From: Bin87 sp965204395
GTDB taxonomy: Bacteria; Chloroflexota; Dehalococcoidia; Lucifugimonadales; UBA3495
Length of the DNA stretch: 64,000 nt
Direction of reading: 5' to 3'
Assembly (NCBI GenBank): GCA_965204395.1
Contig: OZ241987.1
Coordinates: 3,596,001 to 3,660,000 of the forward strand
In this document: positions 35,023 through 43,752 of the stretch, in pieces
Layout of the letters: each line of letters starts with the position of its first letter
Numbering within the stretch: the stretch's first letter is position 1
Program-made: the position numbers and the translations under genes
Notes under the pieces: generated by a model
Database searches by the model: none
The model's input: the letters and a program-made list of their open reading frames with translations, nothing else
Told to the model about the DNA's origin: nothing

Positions 35023-36336
35023 CTACAGGTCGCAGAGCATCATGTCGGCGTAGGACTCGCGGCGCCGAATGAGCCTGCTTTGTCCGTCTTTAACCAAGAC
35101 GATGGGCGGCCGAGGGTTAAGGTTGTAGTTGCTGGCCATGGACGGGCAGTAGGCCCCCGCCGCCGGTATGGCGATGACATCGCCGGCCGAGGGAGAAGGC
35201 AGCAGGATGTCGGATGCCAGAACATCCCCCGACTCACAGTACTTTCCGGCGATGGTTACGGTGGTGTCGGGCTCGGCTGCCGGCCGGTTCGCCGACAACA
35301 CCTCGTAGGATGCCTGGTAAAGGGCCGGCCGGATGTTATCTCCCATGCCACCGTCCACGCTAACGTACGTGCGAATCCCCGGGATGTCTTTGATGGCCCC
35401 GATTCTATAGAGAGCGACACCGGCCGGGCCGATGATGGAACGGCCGGGTTCTATCACCAGATTAGGGTGATCCAAACCCAGTTCCGCACAGGTGGCGTTG
35501 AGCGTGCTCACGATGGCCTCGGCGTAGTCAGCTGCGGATGGTGGAGCGTCGTTTCGGGTGTAGGCGATGGCGAAACCGCCGCCGGGGCTGAATTCCTGAA
35601 GCTCCAACCCCTGCTCGCGCAGGCCGGAGGCAAACCGCAGCACCAGATCCGTCGCAGCCTGGTAGGGTTCCAGTTCGAAAATAGGTGAACCCAGGTGGAA
35701 ATGCAGACCCAGCAGGTTCAGGTGCGGCGCCGAGATGGCTTGTAATATGGCGCGCTCCGCGTCTCCGGTCTGGATTGAGAAGCCGAATTTGGAGTCGATG
35801 ATCCCCGTGGTGGTGTAGGCGTGGGTATGGGGGTCGATACCGGGGGAAACGCGAACCAGGATGTCCTGGGTTTTTCCGGCGTCCGCGCAGATTCGTTCGA
35901 GCAGATCCAATTCATGGAAGCTGTCGACCACCACTCGACCGATGCCCGCCGCCACTGCTTCTTCCAGTTCCGCCGGCGTTTTGTTATTGCCGTGGAAGTA
36001 GACGTGCTCGAGGGGCACGTCTCCGGCCTGCGCCACGGCCAGTTCGCCGCCCGAAACCACGTCCAAGCCCAGGCCTTCCTCTGCGAATATTCGGGCCAAC
36101 GCGGGGTTGATGTACGCTTTTGATGCGTACACCGCCTTGGAATTGGAGTAACGGTCACCGAAAGCCTGCGCGAATTGTTGGCAGCGAGAACGGAGGGTGG
36201 CTTCGTCCAGCACGTAGAGCGGGGTGCCATATTGTTCAACCAGGTCGGTGGCGTCGCAGCCGCCGATGGTCAGATGGCCGGCGGCGTTGGTGTCCGTGGA
36301 GTCGGGAAATACGTGGGTGAGGTGAGACGGCAGCAT
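35023..36336 (-). CDS. lysA: Diaminopimelate decarboxylase
   Basis: A 437-residue PLP enzyme, fold type III, converting meso-diaminopimelate to lysine. The PLP lysine is in AVYASKAYINPALARIFAEEGLGLDVVSGGELA. HFHLGS and the glycine loop ELQEFSPGGGFAIAYTRND follow. The C-terminal CESGDVLASD holds the substrate-binding Cys at the dimer interface. ATG 36336 is chosen for GGAG upstream; the frame runs to 36405. dapA, asd and dapB lie 6-9 kb away on the other strand, so lysine synthesis is scattered over at least two units here. Confidence 0.92.
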   Translation of the reverse strand: MLPSHLTHVFPDSTDTNAAGHLTIGGCDATDLVEQYGTPLYVLDEATLRSRCQQFAQAFGDRYSNSKAVYASKAYINPALARIFAEEGLGLDVVSGGELAVAQAGDVPLEHVYFHGNNKTPAELEEAVAAGIGRVVVDSFHELDLLERICADAGKTQDILVRVSPGIDPHTHAYTTTGIIDSKFGFSIQTGDAERAILQAISAPHLNLLGLHFHLGSPIFELEPYQAATDLVLRFASGLREQGLELQEFSPGGGFAIAYTRNDAPPSAADYAEAIVSTLNATCAELGLDHPNLVIEPGRSIIGPAGVALYRIGAIKDIPGIRTYVSVDGGMGDNIRPALYQASYEVLSANRPAAEPDTTVTIAGKYCESGDVLASDILLPSPSAGDVIAIPAAGAYCPSMASNYNLNPRPPIVLVKDGQSRLIRRRESYADMMLCDL

Positions 36337-36465
36337 AAAACGGGTTCTCCATCGTTCAGATATTGCGGCATGGGTGTGGAAACAATTTAGCACACCGCCT
36401 CTCACTCGTGATATGCAACAAAAAGTAGGGATTTAAAACCCCAAAATCGGTCAATCCCTGTGTAT

Positions 36466-36494
36466 TTGACCGCCTCCCGGCTGCCGACTATACT
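36466..36494 (+). promoter_or_regulatory. Promoter of the CO-dehydrogenase-like operon
   Basis: TTGACC at 36466-36471 and TATACT at 36489-36494 are separated by exactly 17 nt. Transcription would start near 36501, leaving about 100 nt of leader before coxS. Confidence 0.6.
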
Positions 36495-36599
36495 GCCGGC
36501 GAGGTTGGTTAGCCGCCGTTTTACCCTTTATTTTCCCTGGCGCCGCCTTACGCCGCGTTCGATTGTCGACGCGGTGTCCCGTATAGAGGAGGTGTTATT

Positions 36600-37079
36600 T
36601 TGCCCAATACAGTACCCATCACGGTCAACGTGAATGGCCGGTCCCACTCGGCGGATGTGGAACCCCGTACCTTGCTGGTCCACTTCCTGCGCGAAACTCT
36701 GAACCTCACCGGAACCAAAATAGGCTGCGACACCAGCCAGTGCGGAGCCTGCGTCGTGCGCATGAATGGCTCGACAGTGAAATCGTGCACCGCGTTCGCC
36801 GTACAGGCCGATGGCGCGGACATTACCACCATCGAAGGGGTGGCGCAGGACGGCAACCTGTCCGCCGTTCAGGAAGCGTTTTGGGATAACCACGGCCTCC
36901 AGTGCGGATATTGCACCGCCGGCATGATCATGTCGGTGACCGAAATCATAGAACGCAACCCCAATCCGTCGGCTGAGGAAGTTCGGGCCGGATTGGAGGG
37001 CAACATGTGCCGCTGCACCGGTTACAACAACATCGTCAAGGCCGCTCTGGCCGCCGCTGCTGCCCAGCAAGGAGGCTAA
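36600..37079 (+). CDS. coxS: CO-dehydrogenase-like small subunit, two [2Fe-2S] clusters
   Basis: A 159-residue electron-transfer subunit of the xanthine oxidase/CO dehydrogenase family. The plant-type cluster has Cys43, 48, 51 and 63 (GCDTSQCGAC, later SC). The second cluster has Cys102, 105, 137 and 139 (CGYCTAGM, then CRCTGY). The start is TTG 36600, 7 nt after GGAGGT. The gene order is S-L-M, and the L gene starts 8 bp after this stop. Confidence 0.9.
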   Translation: MPNTVPITVNVNGRSHSADVEPRTLLVHFLRETLNLTGTKIGCDTSQCGACVVRMNGSTVKSCTAFAVQADGADITTIEGVAQDGNLSAVQEAFWDNHGLQCGYCTAGMIMSVTEIIERNPNPSAEEVRAGLEGNMCRCTGYNNIVKAALAAAAAQQGG

Positions 37080-37087
37080 AGACTGCT

Positions 37088-39499
37088 ATGACTACCCGTA
37101 TTTTTGGATCCGGCATACGTCGGCGCGAGGATCCCCGGCTCATCACTGGCCAGGCCTCCTACACCGATGACATCAAGCTCACCGGAATGGTTCACGCGGC
37201 CATCCTGCGCAGCCCGCATGCCCACGCCCGGATCAACAGCATAAACACGGATGCAGCCAGGGGATCCGCTGGCGTGCTGGCGGTGTACACCGGCTCCGAC
37301 ATCGAAGGCGTGCTGAACCCGATCCCCTGCGCCTGGGCTATTCCCGATTCCGACCTCAAAGCCGTGGCCTACCCGGCCATTGCATCCGATGTGGTGCGAT
37401 ACGTCGGCGACGCGGTGGCGGTGGTCGTGGCGGAAAACCGTTACCAGGCCGAGGACGCCCTGGAACTGATCGAGGTTGACTACTCGCCGCTGCCGTCAAT
37501 CATCAATCCGGAGGATGCCCTGGGCGATGGCGCGCCCCAGCTTCACGAGGACGCTCCCAGCAACCAGGCGTTCCACTGGGTTGCCGCCGGAGGAGATACC
37601 GACGCTGCTTTCGCCGATGCTGCGGTAACGGTCAGCGAGACCATCCGGCAGCAGAAGCTGATCCCCAATCCTATGGAGACGCGCTCGGCCATCGCGTCGT
37701 GGTCGTCGGCCATGGGTGAGTTGACGATCTGGAACACCACCCAGAACCCCCACATCGCCCGGTTCGTGACCTGCCTGGTTACCGGAGTGGCGGAGCACAA
37801 AATCCGTGTTATCGCGCCCGAAGTCGGCGGCGGTTTTGGCGCCAAGATCGCGGTTTATCCGTGGGAGATGATCACGGTTTTCTGCTCGATGCAGCTTGGG
37901 GTTCCGGTAAAATGGACTGAGACCCGCACCGAGAACTATATGTCCACCACCCACGGGCGAGACCACATCGAGTACGTGGAGATGGCGGCCAACGCGGATG
38001 GCAAGGTAACGGGCGTGCGCAGCGTGGTTTACGCCGGCATGGGCGCGTACCTGTCAACAGCCGCGCCAGGGATTCCAACCATCCTGCACGGCCTGATGTA
38101 CTCAGGGCCGTATGACATCGCCAACATCAAGGCCGACGTGTACGGGGTGTTCACCAACTCCACGCCGGTTGAGGCTTATCGCGGGGCCGGACGGCCGGAG
38201 GCCACGTTCCTTCTGGAACGGTTGATGGACAAGGTGGGCGACGCCGTGGGCATCGACAGCGTGGAGGTTCGCCGACGCAACCTGATCGAGCCGTTCGACA
38301 ACAACCGCGATGTCGCCATCGGCATCACCTACGACAGCGGCAACTACTCCGCCGCTCTCGACCAGTTGCTGGGACACATCGGCTACGACCAATTCCGCCA
38401 TGACCAGGAACACGAGCGCGGGCACGGAACGTTCCGAGGCGTTGGCGTCGCCTGCTACTGTGAGATCTGTGGCCTCGGCCCGTCCCAGGTGGCCGGAGCC
38501 GTCGGTTTTGGCGGCGGCCTCTGGGAGTCGGCGACCGTGCGCATCTACGCCACCGGCAAGGTCAACGTGTTCATCGGCACGTCGCCCCACGGCCAGGGTG
38601 AGGAAACGACCTTCGCCCAGATCGTCGCCGACGAGATTGGCGTCGATGTTGACGACGTTGAAATCGTGCATGGAGACACCGACACCACTCCCATGGGCTG
38701 GGGGACCTACGGCAGCCGGACAACTGTGGTGGGTGGCGCAGCCGTGGCCCTCACCATGCGCAAGCTGCGCGACAAAGCCCGGGTTATCGCCGCGCACCTC
38801 CTGGAGGCCGACGAAGCCGACATCGAGTACGCCGACGGCCAGTTCTTCGTTCGCGGCGCGCCCGATCGGGCCCAGAGCATCCAGGACATCGCGCTGCAAG
38901 CCAACGTGGCGTGGAACCTGCCGGAAGGCATCGAGCCGGGCATGGAGGCCAGCACCTACTACGATCCGGCCAACTTCAGCTATCCCTTCGGCGCCCATGC
39001 GGCAATCGTCAGCATTGACCCCGACAATGGGCATATCACGCTTGATCGGTATGTCGCGGTTGACGACTGCGGCCCGCAGATCAACCCCATGGTGGTAGAG
39101 GGCCAGGTGCACGGCGGCGTCGTTCAGGGCGCAGGGCAAGCGCTGTGGGAAGGCGCGGTTTACGACGACAACGGGCAACTTCTCACCGGATCCATGATGG
39201 ACTACGCCATCCCACGCGCCCACCTGGTTCCGGATATCGAGGTGCATTCCACGGTGACTCCATCGCCTCACAACCCGTTGGGGGTCAAGGGTATCGGAGA
39301 GACCGGCACCATCGCTTCTACCGCGGCGATCTACAGCGCAGTGATGGACGCTCTCAAGCCGCTGGGCGTTGAAAGCATCGACATGCCTCTGACACCGGAA
39401 AGGGTCTGGCGCGCCATCCAGGCCACCGGCTATACCGGGAACGGTCACGGGCACAGCCACGGACATGACCACGACCACGGTCATGGACACGGCCATTAG
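37088..39499 (+). CDS. coxL: CO-dehydrogenase-like molybdenum subunit, form II type
   Basis: An 803-residue molybdopterin-binding hydroxylase subunit. The active-site loop near residues 362-370 reads AYRGAGRPEA, the form II signature. Form I true CO dehydrogenases have AYRCSFR. GFGAKIAVYPWEM and GVKGIGETGT are typical cofactor-binding stretches. The C-terminal 20 residues are His/Gly-rich (GHGHSHGHDHDHGHGHGH), which is unusual for the family and could bind metal. ATG follows AAGGAGGCTAAAGACTGCT. The substrate is uncertain: form II enzymes may oxidise CO or other compounds such as N-heterocycles. Confidence 0.85.
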   Translation: MTTRIFGSGIRRREDPRLITGQASYTDDIKLTGMVHAAILRSPHAHARINSINTDAARGSAGVLAVYTGSDIEGVLNPIPCAWAIPDSDLKAVAYPAIASDVVRYVGDAVAVVVAENRYQAEDALELIEVDYSPLPSIINPEDALGDGAPQLHEDAPSNQAFHWVAAGGDTDAAFADAAVTVSETIRQQKLIPNPMETRSAIASWSSAMGELTIWNTTQNPHIARFVTCLVTGVAEHKIRVIAPEVGGGFGAKIAVYPWEMITVFCSMQLGVPVKWTETRTENYMSTTHGRDHIEYVEMAANADGKVTGVRSVVYAGMGAYLSTAAPGIPTILHGLMYSGPYDIANIKADVYGVFTNSTPVEAYRGAGRPEATFLLERLMDKVGDAVGIDSVEVRRRNLIEPFDNNRDVAIGITYDSGNYSAALDQLLGHIGYDQFRHDQEHERGHGTFRGVGVACYCEICGLGPSQVAGAVGFGGGLWESATVRIYATGKVNVFIGTSPHGQGEETTFAQIVADEIGVDVDDVEIVHGDTDTTPMGWGTYGSRTTVVGGAAVALTMRKLRDKARVIAAHLLEADEADIEYADGQFFVRGAPDRAQSIQDIALQANVAWNLPEGIEPGMEASTYYDPANFSYPFGAHAAIVSIDPDNGHITLDRYVAVDDCGPQINPMVVEGQVHGGVVQGAGQALWEGAVYDDNGQLLTGSMMDYAIPRAHLVPDIEVHSTVTPSPHNPLGVKGIGETGTIASTAAIYSAVMDALKPLGVESIDMPLTPERVWRAIQATGYTGNGHGHSHGHDHDHGHGHGH

Positions 39500-39528
39500 C
39501 CGAACCGAGTGACGGAGGACTGACTGCA

Positions 39529-40407
39529 ATGTATCCTGCAAATTTTGAATACCGAAAAGCATCCTCGATTGCTGATGCGGTACGGCTGCTATCGGAAAAT
39601 CCGGGGGCGAAGCTCCTGGCCGGAGGCCACAGCCTGATCCCCCTCATGCGTTTTCGCCTGGCTCGCCCCGAGGTCATCATCGACATAGGCGGCGTGGACG
39701 GGTTGCGAGGCATCACCGTCAGCGGGGATCACATCAACATCGGTGCGCTGACCACCCACGCGGAGATCGCCGCGTCTGCCGACGTGCAGCGCACCAACGG
39801 CCTTCTCGCGGAAGCCGCCGGCGGCATCGGCGACCCGGCGGTCCGCAACCGCGGCACCATCGGAGGCAACCTGGCCCACGCCGACCCCGCTTCCGACTGG
39901 GCCACCGTGCTCACCGCCCTGGGCGCAAACGTCTCAGTGCAGGGGCCGTCGGGCAGCCGCAGTATCGCCGCCGCCGATTTCGTCGAGGACGCCTTCGCGA
40001 CGGCGTTGGCTGACGACGAGTTGATCACCACTGTAACCGTGCCAACCCTGGCGGCCAACCAGCGGGCCGAGTACGCCAAGATGGCCCATCCCGCCAGTTT
40101 CTACGCCGTAGTTGGCGGCGCGGTGGTGGTAACCATGGACGGTAACCGTTGCACCGCGGCCTCGGTCGCGGTCGGCGGACTGACTCCACGGCCGGTGAAA
40201 GCCGCGGCAGTGGAGCAAGCGCTGGCCGGTACCACGCTGACAATGGACAGCATCGCGGACGCCACATCCCGGCTCAGCGAGGACATCAGCGCCGCTGGAG
40301 TGGACGTGATTGGCGACGTTTTCGCCTCTGCTGATTTCCGCGCCAGGATTGCTCCGGTGGAAGTGAAACACGCCCTGCTTCACGCTATCGGGTTGGCTCA
40401 CCACTGA
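39529..40407 (+). CDS. coxM: CO-dehydrogenase-like FAD-binding subunit
   Basis: A 292-residue FAD-binding medium subunit. LLAGGHSLIPLMRFRLARPEVIIDIGGVDGLRGI carries the FAD pyrophosphate motif (AGGHSL). GDPAVRNRGTIGGNLAHADPASDWATVLTALGA is the second FAD motif. It passes electrons from the Fe-S subunit to an acceptor. It starts 29 bp after coxL on the same strand. A perfect hairpin at 40430-40467 follows, so the operon probably ends here. Accessory genes for Mo-site maturation (coxD/E/F) are not in the window. Confidence 0.88.
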   Translation: MYPANFEYRKASSIADAVRLLSENPGAKLLAGGHSLIPLMRFRLARPEVIIDIGGVDGLRGITVSGDHINIGALTTHAEIAASADVQRTNGLLAEAAGGIGDPAVRNRGTIGGNLAHADPASDWATVLTALGANVSVQGPSGSRSIAAADFVEDAFATALADDELITTVTVPTLAANQRAEYAKMAHPASFYAVVGGAVVVTMDGNRCTAASVAVGGLTPRPVKAAAVEQALAGTTLTMDSIADATSRLSEDISAAGVDVIGDVFASADFRARIAPVEVKHALLHAIGLAHH

Positions 40408-40429
40408 CCGACCTAAATTGCGGCTCAAC

Positions 40430-40467
40430 CACCCCGCACTTTGCGTGGCTACGCCGGGTGCGGGGTG
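40430..40467. terminator. Hairpin between coxM and surE
   Basis: CACCCCGCAC at 40430-40439 pairs exactly with GTGCGGGGTG at 40458-40467 around an 18-nt loop. A/T-rich sequence follows. It probably separates the cox-like operon from surE. Confidence 0.45.
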
Positions 40468-40509
40468 TATCATTTAACGGCCCACCAAACTGATCTGCGA
40501 GGCCACCCC

Positions 40510-41412
40510 TTGAAAATTCTTCTGACCAACGACGATGGCATTCACGCTACTGGGCTGTGGGCTGCTGCTCGCAGCCTTTCCGCTGTCGGAGAGGTTGCCG
40601 TAGTTGCGCCCGATCGAGAGCAGTCCGGCGTTGGCGCGTCCATGACGCTCCACGCGCCTGTGTTTGCCCACCAGGTTCCCGCCGAGCAGTACCTGCTGCA
40701 GTACGCGCCCGGCGAGGACACTCCGCCCAGGAGCGCGGATGCGGTTTTCGAGCCGACCGCCACCGATACCCTCGACCTGCCCAATCCCATCAACGCGTGG
40801 GCGGTTCAGGGCACGCCGGCGGATTCGTGCATCCTCGCGCTGGAGCAGTTGGTGAATCCAAAGCCCGACCTGGTCGTGAGCGGCATCAATCGCGGCTCCA
40901 ACCTGGGTTGGGATGTCATCGTTTCCGGGACCGTCGGCGCCGCGTTTCAGGGATTCGTGCGCGGTTACCCGACTATAGCGATCTCCGTTGGGTCCGTTCA
41001 GGCTCCTCGGTATGGCTTTGCGTCCGAGGTTGTGGCGGCCCTGGCCCGTAGCTTGAATGACGCGCCGACCGTATCGCCGCAGTTTTTCCTCAACGTCAAC
41101 GTACCCAACGAGCCGATGGACCGGATCGCGGGCGTCAGGATCACCAGGCTGGGCGGTCGCGCCTACGGCGAGTCGGTTCGTACGGAGGATTCATTCGGCC
41201 ATCGTCGCTACTGGATTTCGCGGAACCGCGCGATTCTCGCGGGCGGCGATGGGACCGACATCACGGCGCACAAGGACAATCACATCACCATCACGCCCAT
41301 GGGGATGGCATTTTCCGCCACCGACGAGCGCATGGCATTGGTGCAGAGTCTCGTCGATTCCGCAGGAATCCTACCGTCGCCTGCGCCGGCGGCGAGCACT
41401 GCCACGGCCTGA
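40510..41412 (+). CDS. surE: 5'/3'-nucleotidase SurE
   Basis: A 300-residue nucleoside monophosphatase. The start KILLTNDDGIHATGLW gives the metal-binding DD pair at residues 8-9. EQSGVGASMTLHAP supplies the conserved Ser. LVVSGINRGSNLGWDVIVSGTVGAAFQGF has the Asn ligand. Start TTG 40510 directly opens this motif, with GAGG 7 nt upstream. It is longer than the usual 250-265 residues because of an insertion near 60-95 (QYAPGEDTPPRSADAVFEPT). The last 42 bp overlap the convergent membrane-protein gene. Confidence 0.85.
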   Translation: MKILLTNDDGIHATGLWAAARSLSAVGEVAVVAPDREQSGVGASMTLHAPVFAHQVPAEQYLLQYAPGEDTPPRSADAVFEPTATDTLDLPNPINAWAVQGTPADSCILALEQLVNPKPDLVVSGINRGSNLGWDVIVSGTVGAAFQGFVRGYPTIAISVGSVQAPRYGFASEVVAALARSLNDAPTVSPQFFLNVNVPNEPMDRIAGVRITRLGGRAYGESVRTEDSFGHRRYWISRNRAILAGGDGTDITAHKDNHITITPMGMAFSATDERMALVQSLVDSAGILPSPAPAASTATA

Positions 41413-41925
41413 GCGCCGTTGCGGTTCCTCAGTGCCTGTTTGGTTTACGTGACGGGTCGGAGGGACGGTATCTCCCGACTCGTAGGCGGCGAACCCTCCA
41501 GCGTCCCGGATCCGCCGAATGCGCGGTCGGTCCCGTGTCAACCACAATGATTGGGTGATGACCGTCAGCGCGATCCCCGGCGCAACCAGCGCCAACAGCG
41601 TTGGGTCCATCAATGATTCGCCGTTCTGCCAACGGTATTGGGTCCTGAGGAATATCCATCCGCCGCCGATGATGATCCACGCCCAGGATAGGGCGCCCGA
41701 CAGCACGCTGTTGTGCCACGGCGATCGTATGAACAGGATCGCGCTGCACGGCCACCAGACGAAGGTCGGGACTATGAACCATCCCTGGTAGTACCAGGGT
41801 TTGAGGGCGTCGGGTGGTACCGGAGGCGGGGCCGTTGGCGGCTCTGGCGGCGTCGGGCGTTGTTGGTCGCTATCGGGTTCGGGCAGATCCCCGGCCCTAT
41901 CATTGTTGCTAACTGGATCCCGCAT
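41371..41925 (-). CDS. Unknown proline-rich membrane protein
   Basis: A 184-residue protein with no family I recognise. The first 45 residues are acidic then Pro-rich (PTPPEPPTAPPPVPPDALKPW). Three likely membrane segments follow: WFIVPTFVWWPCSAILFI, VLSGALSWAWIIIGGGWIFL and PTLLALVAPGIALTVI. The last 15 residues are strongly Arg-rich (RRSGRGSARRRRRRR). That tail is antisense to the end of surE, over 42 bp, and may be a by-product of the overlap. The ribosome site is weak. Confidence 0.55.
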   Translation of the reverse strand: MRDPVSNNDRAGDLPEPDSDQQRPTPPEPPTAPPPVPPDALKPWYYQGWFIVPTFVWWPCSAILFIRSPWHNSVLSGALSWAWIIIGGGWIFLRTQYRWQNGESLMDPTLLALVAPGIALTVITQSLWLTRDRPRIRRIRDAGGFAAYESGDTVPPTRHVNQTGTEEPQRRSGRGSARRRRRRR

Positions 41926-41942
41926 CCCGATGAGGAATCACG

Positions 41943-42206
41943 TTAGTTACGGGCCAGCACCAGGTGGAACTCAAGCTCACCGATGTGGCGGCCCTTGTTG
42001 ATGGACGCCGCGGCGTATTCCAGGCACATACGAGCGAAGCCGGGGTACTCGTAGATGTTGCGGCCCAACACCACCTTAGGCACCGTTGTCTCCAGATCGA
42101 CTTCCAGGTAGTTGGGATCCTCGTCGTTCACCGAGACGTCCACGTCCCGATTGGTGATCCGTTCCAGCTTATTGTGCAGGCGGGTTACAAAGGTATGGTT
42201 TTCCAA
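41943..42206 (-). CDS. Unknown 87-residue soluble protein
   Basis: A compact soluble protein with no family I recognise: MENHTFVTRLHNKLERITNRDVDVSVNDEDPNYLEVDLET, then VPKVVLGRNIYEYPGFARMCLEYAAASINKGRHIGELEFHLVLARN. Helix-strand-strand-helix-strand order is likely. The start is TTG 42206 with AGGAGAGAG about 10 nt upstream. It has its own extended -10 promoter, TGCTATAAT, at 42319-42311. It lies 17 bp before the Pro-rich membrane-protein gene's 5' side, on the same strand. Confidence 0.65.
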   Translation of the reverse strand: MENHTFVTRLHNKLERITNRDVDVSVNDEDPNYLEVDLETTVPKVVLGRNIYEYPGFARMCLEYAAASINKGRHIGELEFHLVLARN

Positions 42207-42310
42207 CTTTTACTCTCTCCTCTTGGTGCTGTTATCCAGCGAAGTTTGATTGCGGGTTTGTCGCCGGGTACGGCGCGGGGTTTGTAGTTTTCCAATAAAT
42301 TTATTGGGAT

Positions 42311-42319
42311 ATTATAGCA
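42311..42319 (-). promoter_or_regulatory. Extended -10 element for the 87-residue gene
   Basis: The minus strand reads TGCTATAAT, the same nine bases as the cmk and MBL-hydrolase promoters but with different flanks. Transcription would start near 42304, about 100 nt before TTG 42206. The -35 is weak. Confidence 0.5.
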
Positions 42320-42436
42320 AAGGGTGTCGTGCCGCCTGTACCTACATCTCCGCATTTCGAGAAAATCGGTATGCTATGATGCGCCGGTTGCACCTTCGCG
42401 GGCGGCCCTGCGGCTGCCCATTTTTGTTTCCCTGGT

Positions 42437-43729
42437 ATGGCTTTCATCCCCGCCACTTTAATACCCGGATGGGTCAGGACCTACGCCGCCGTTGTCCTTG
42501 CGGTGGCGCTGGCCGTCAACCTGATCACCAGCTTCTCCCTGTACGTTCAAGCGCTGACCATACCGGGAATGAAGAGCAGCTTCGAACTGTCCTACACCAC
42601 CGTGTTCGTGCTGGTGGTGGCCTTGTCCATCTCTCGCGTCATTTCGGGATTGCTCTCCGGAGCCATGGCGTCGCGCTATGGTGGGCGGTGGATGGTGACC
42701 GTGAGCGTCTTCGCCCAAGCGGCATCCATGATCCTGTTGGGTTGGTCTCCCAACTATTGGGTCGCGCTGCTCGCCATGATCGTGGTGGGCGTGTCGTCGG
42801 GAGCGGCCTTGACCCCAATGATGGGGATGCTCGCGCCATGGTTCCGCGTCAATGACCGCGGAGTCGCCGCCGGCATCGCCGCCACCGGAGGCAGCCTGGC
42901 AATCATCTTTACGGGCGCGATCGTGCCGCCCCTGACCGATGCCTTCGGTGATGATGCCTGGCGTTACACGTGGTACGTGCTGGCATGCACCAGCGTGTTG
43001 ATTGGACTGGTGTGCGTGAGTTTCATCCGTGAAGCTCCGCCGGCACAGTCCAACCCTTCGGCGTCGATGCCGGTTAACCCGGGACCAACCGATCGCAGAC
43101 CGGCAGGACGGTCCCCCACGAGTTGGCCGGTACAGGTTTACACCAACCCCTACGTGTGGCTAATTACCGGGATGGCGTTCTGCTCCGGCTTTGTCCACGG
43201 TATCCTGACTTCCAGTTACGGCGCTTACCTTGAGGTGGAGCACGGCATAGACGTCGCTGTCGTCGGGGCGCTATTCATGTCTATCGGGGTGCTCAGCATT
43301 GGCAGCGGTGTCGGGTCCGGCGCGCTTTCGGATCGCGTCGGCCGAGGGATGGCGTTCGGCGCCACTTTTTTGATCGAGGTTGCGTGCCACACACTTTTTT
43401 GGCTTGCCCCCGAATTGACCTTTTTTGTTATCGCGTCAGTGCTGGCCGGATTTGCTCTCCGGTCAACCTATACTATCTGCGCCGCCGCGGCCGGAGATTA
43501 CGTGCCCGTGTACATGGCGCCGGCCGCCTTTGGACTGATGGGAATGGGCGCCGGCATAGGGAGCACCATCTCCCCGATCATCGCGGGGCCAATCGCCGAC
43601 GCCACCGGTACACTGAAGTGGTCCTACGCGATGTCCGCCGGAATAGCGTTGGTCGGGGCGACCCTGGGGTTCATCCTGCATTTCAAGGGACGCAACGATC
43701 AACTGCGCGGTGCGAACGTCAATCGATAA
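42437..43729 (+). CDS. Major facilitator superfamily transporter (OFA-like)
   Basis: A 430-residue, 12-helix MFS permease. VVLALSISRVISGLLSGAMASRYGGRWMVTVSVFAQAA is the motif-A region after TM2. GAALTPMMGMLAPWFRVNDRGVAAGIAATGGSLAI resembles the oxalate/formate and monocarboxylate (OFA) branch. The central loop is rich in Pro, Ser and Asn. GALSDRVGRGMAFGATFLIEVACHTLFW repeats motif A in the second half. The substrate is probably an organic acid, by family only. The PIG-L gene starts 23 bp downstream on the same strand. Confidence 0.85.
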   Translation: MAFIPATLIPGWVRTYAAVVLAVALAVNLITSFSLYVQALTIPGMKSSFELSYTTVFVLVVALSISRVISGLLSGAMASRYGGRWMVTVSVFAQAASMILLGWSPNYWVALLAMIVVGVSSGAALTPMMGMLAPWFRVNDRGVAAGIAATGGSLAIIFTGAIVPPLTDAFGDDAWRYTWYVLACTSVLIGLVCVSFIREAPPAQSNPSASMPVNPGPTDRRPAGRSPTSWPVQVYTNPYVWLITGMAFCSGFVHGILTSSYGAYLEVEHGIDVAVVGALFMSIGVLSIGSGVGSGALSDRVGRGMAFGATFLIEVACHTLFWLAPELTFFVIASVLAGFALRSTYTICAAAAGDYVPVYMAPAAFGLMGMGAGIGSTISPIIAGPIADATGTLKWSYAMSAGIALVGATLGFILHFKGRNDQLRGANVNR

Positions 43730-43752
43730 ACGCCGAGGAAAGGATTCTGTAG

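Noticed and set aside
38102..39562. 486-codon minus-strand frame opposite coxL
   Set aside because: Contained within an enzyme with strong conserved motifs; reads as antisense of the molybdenum subunit.
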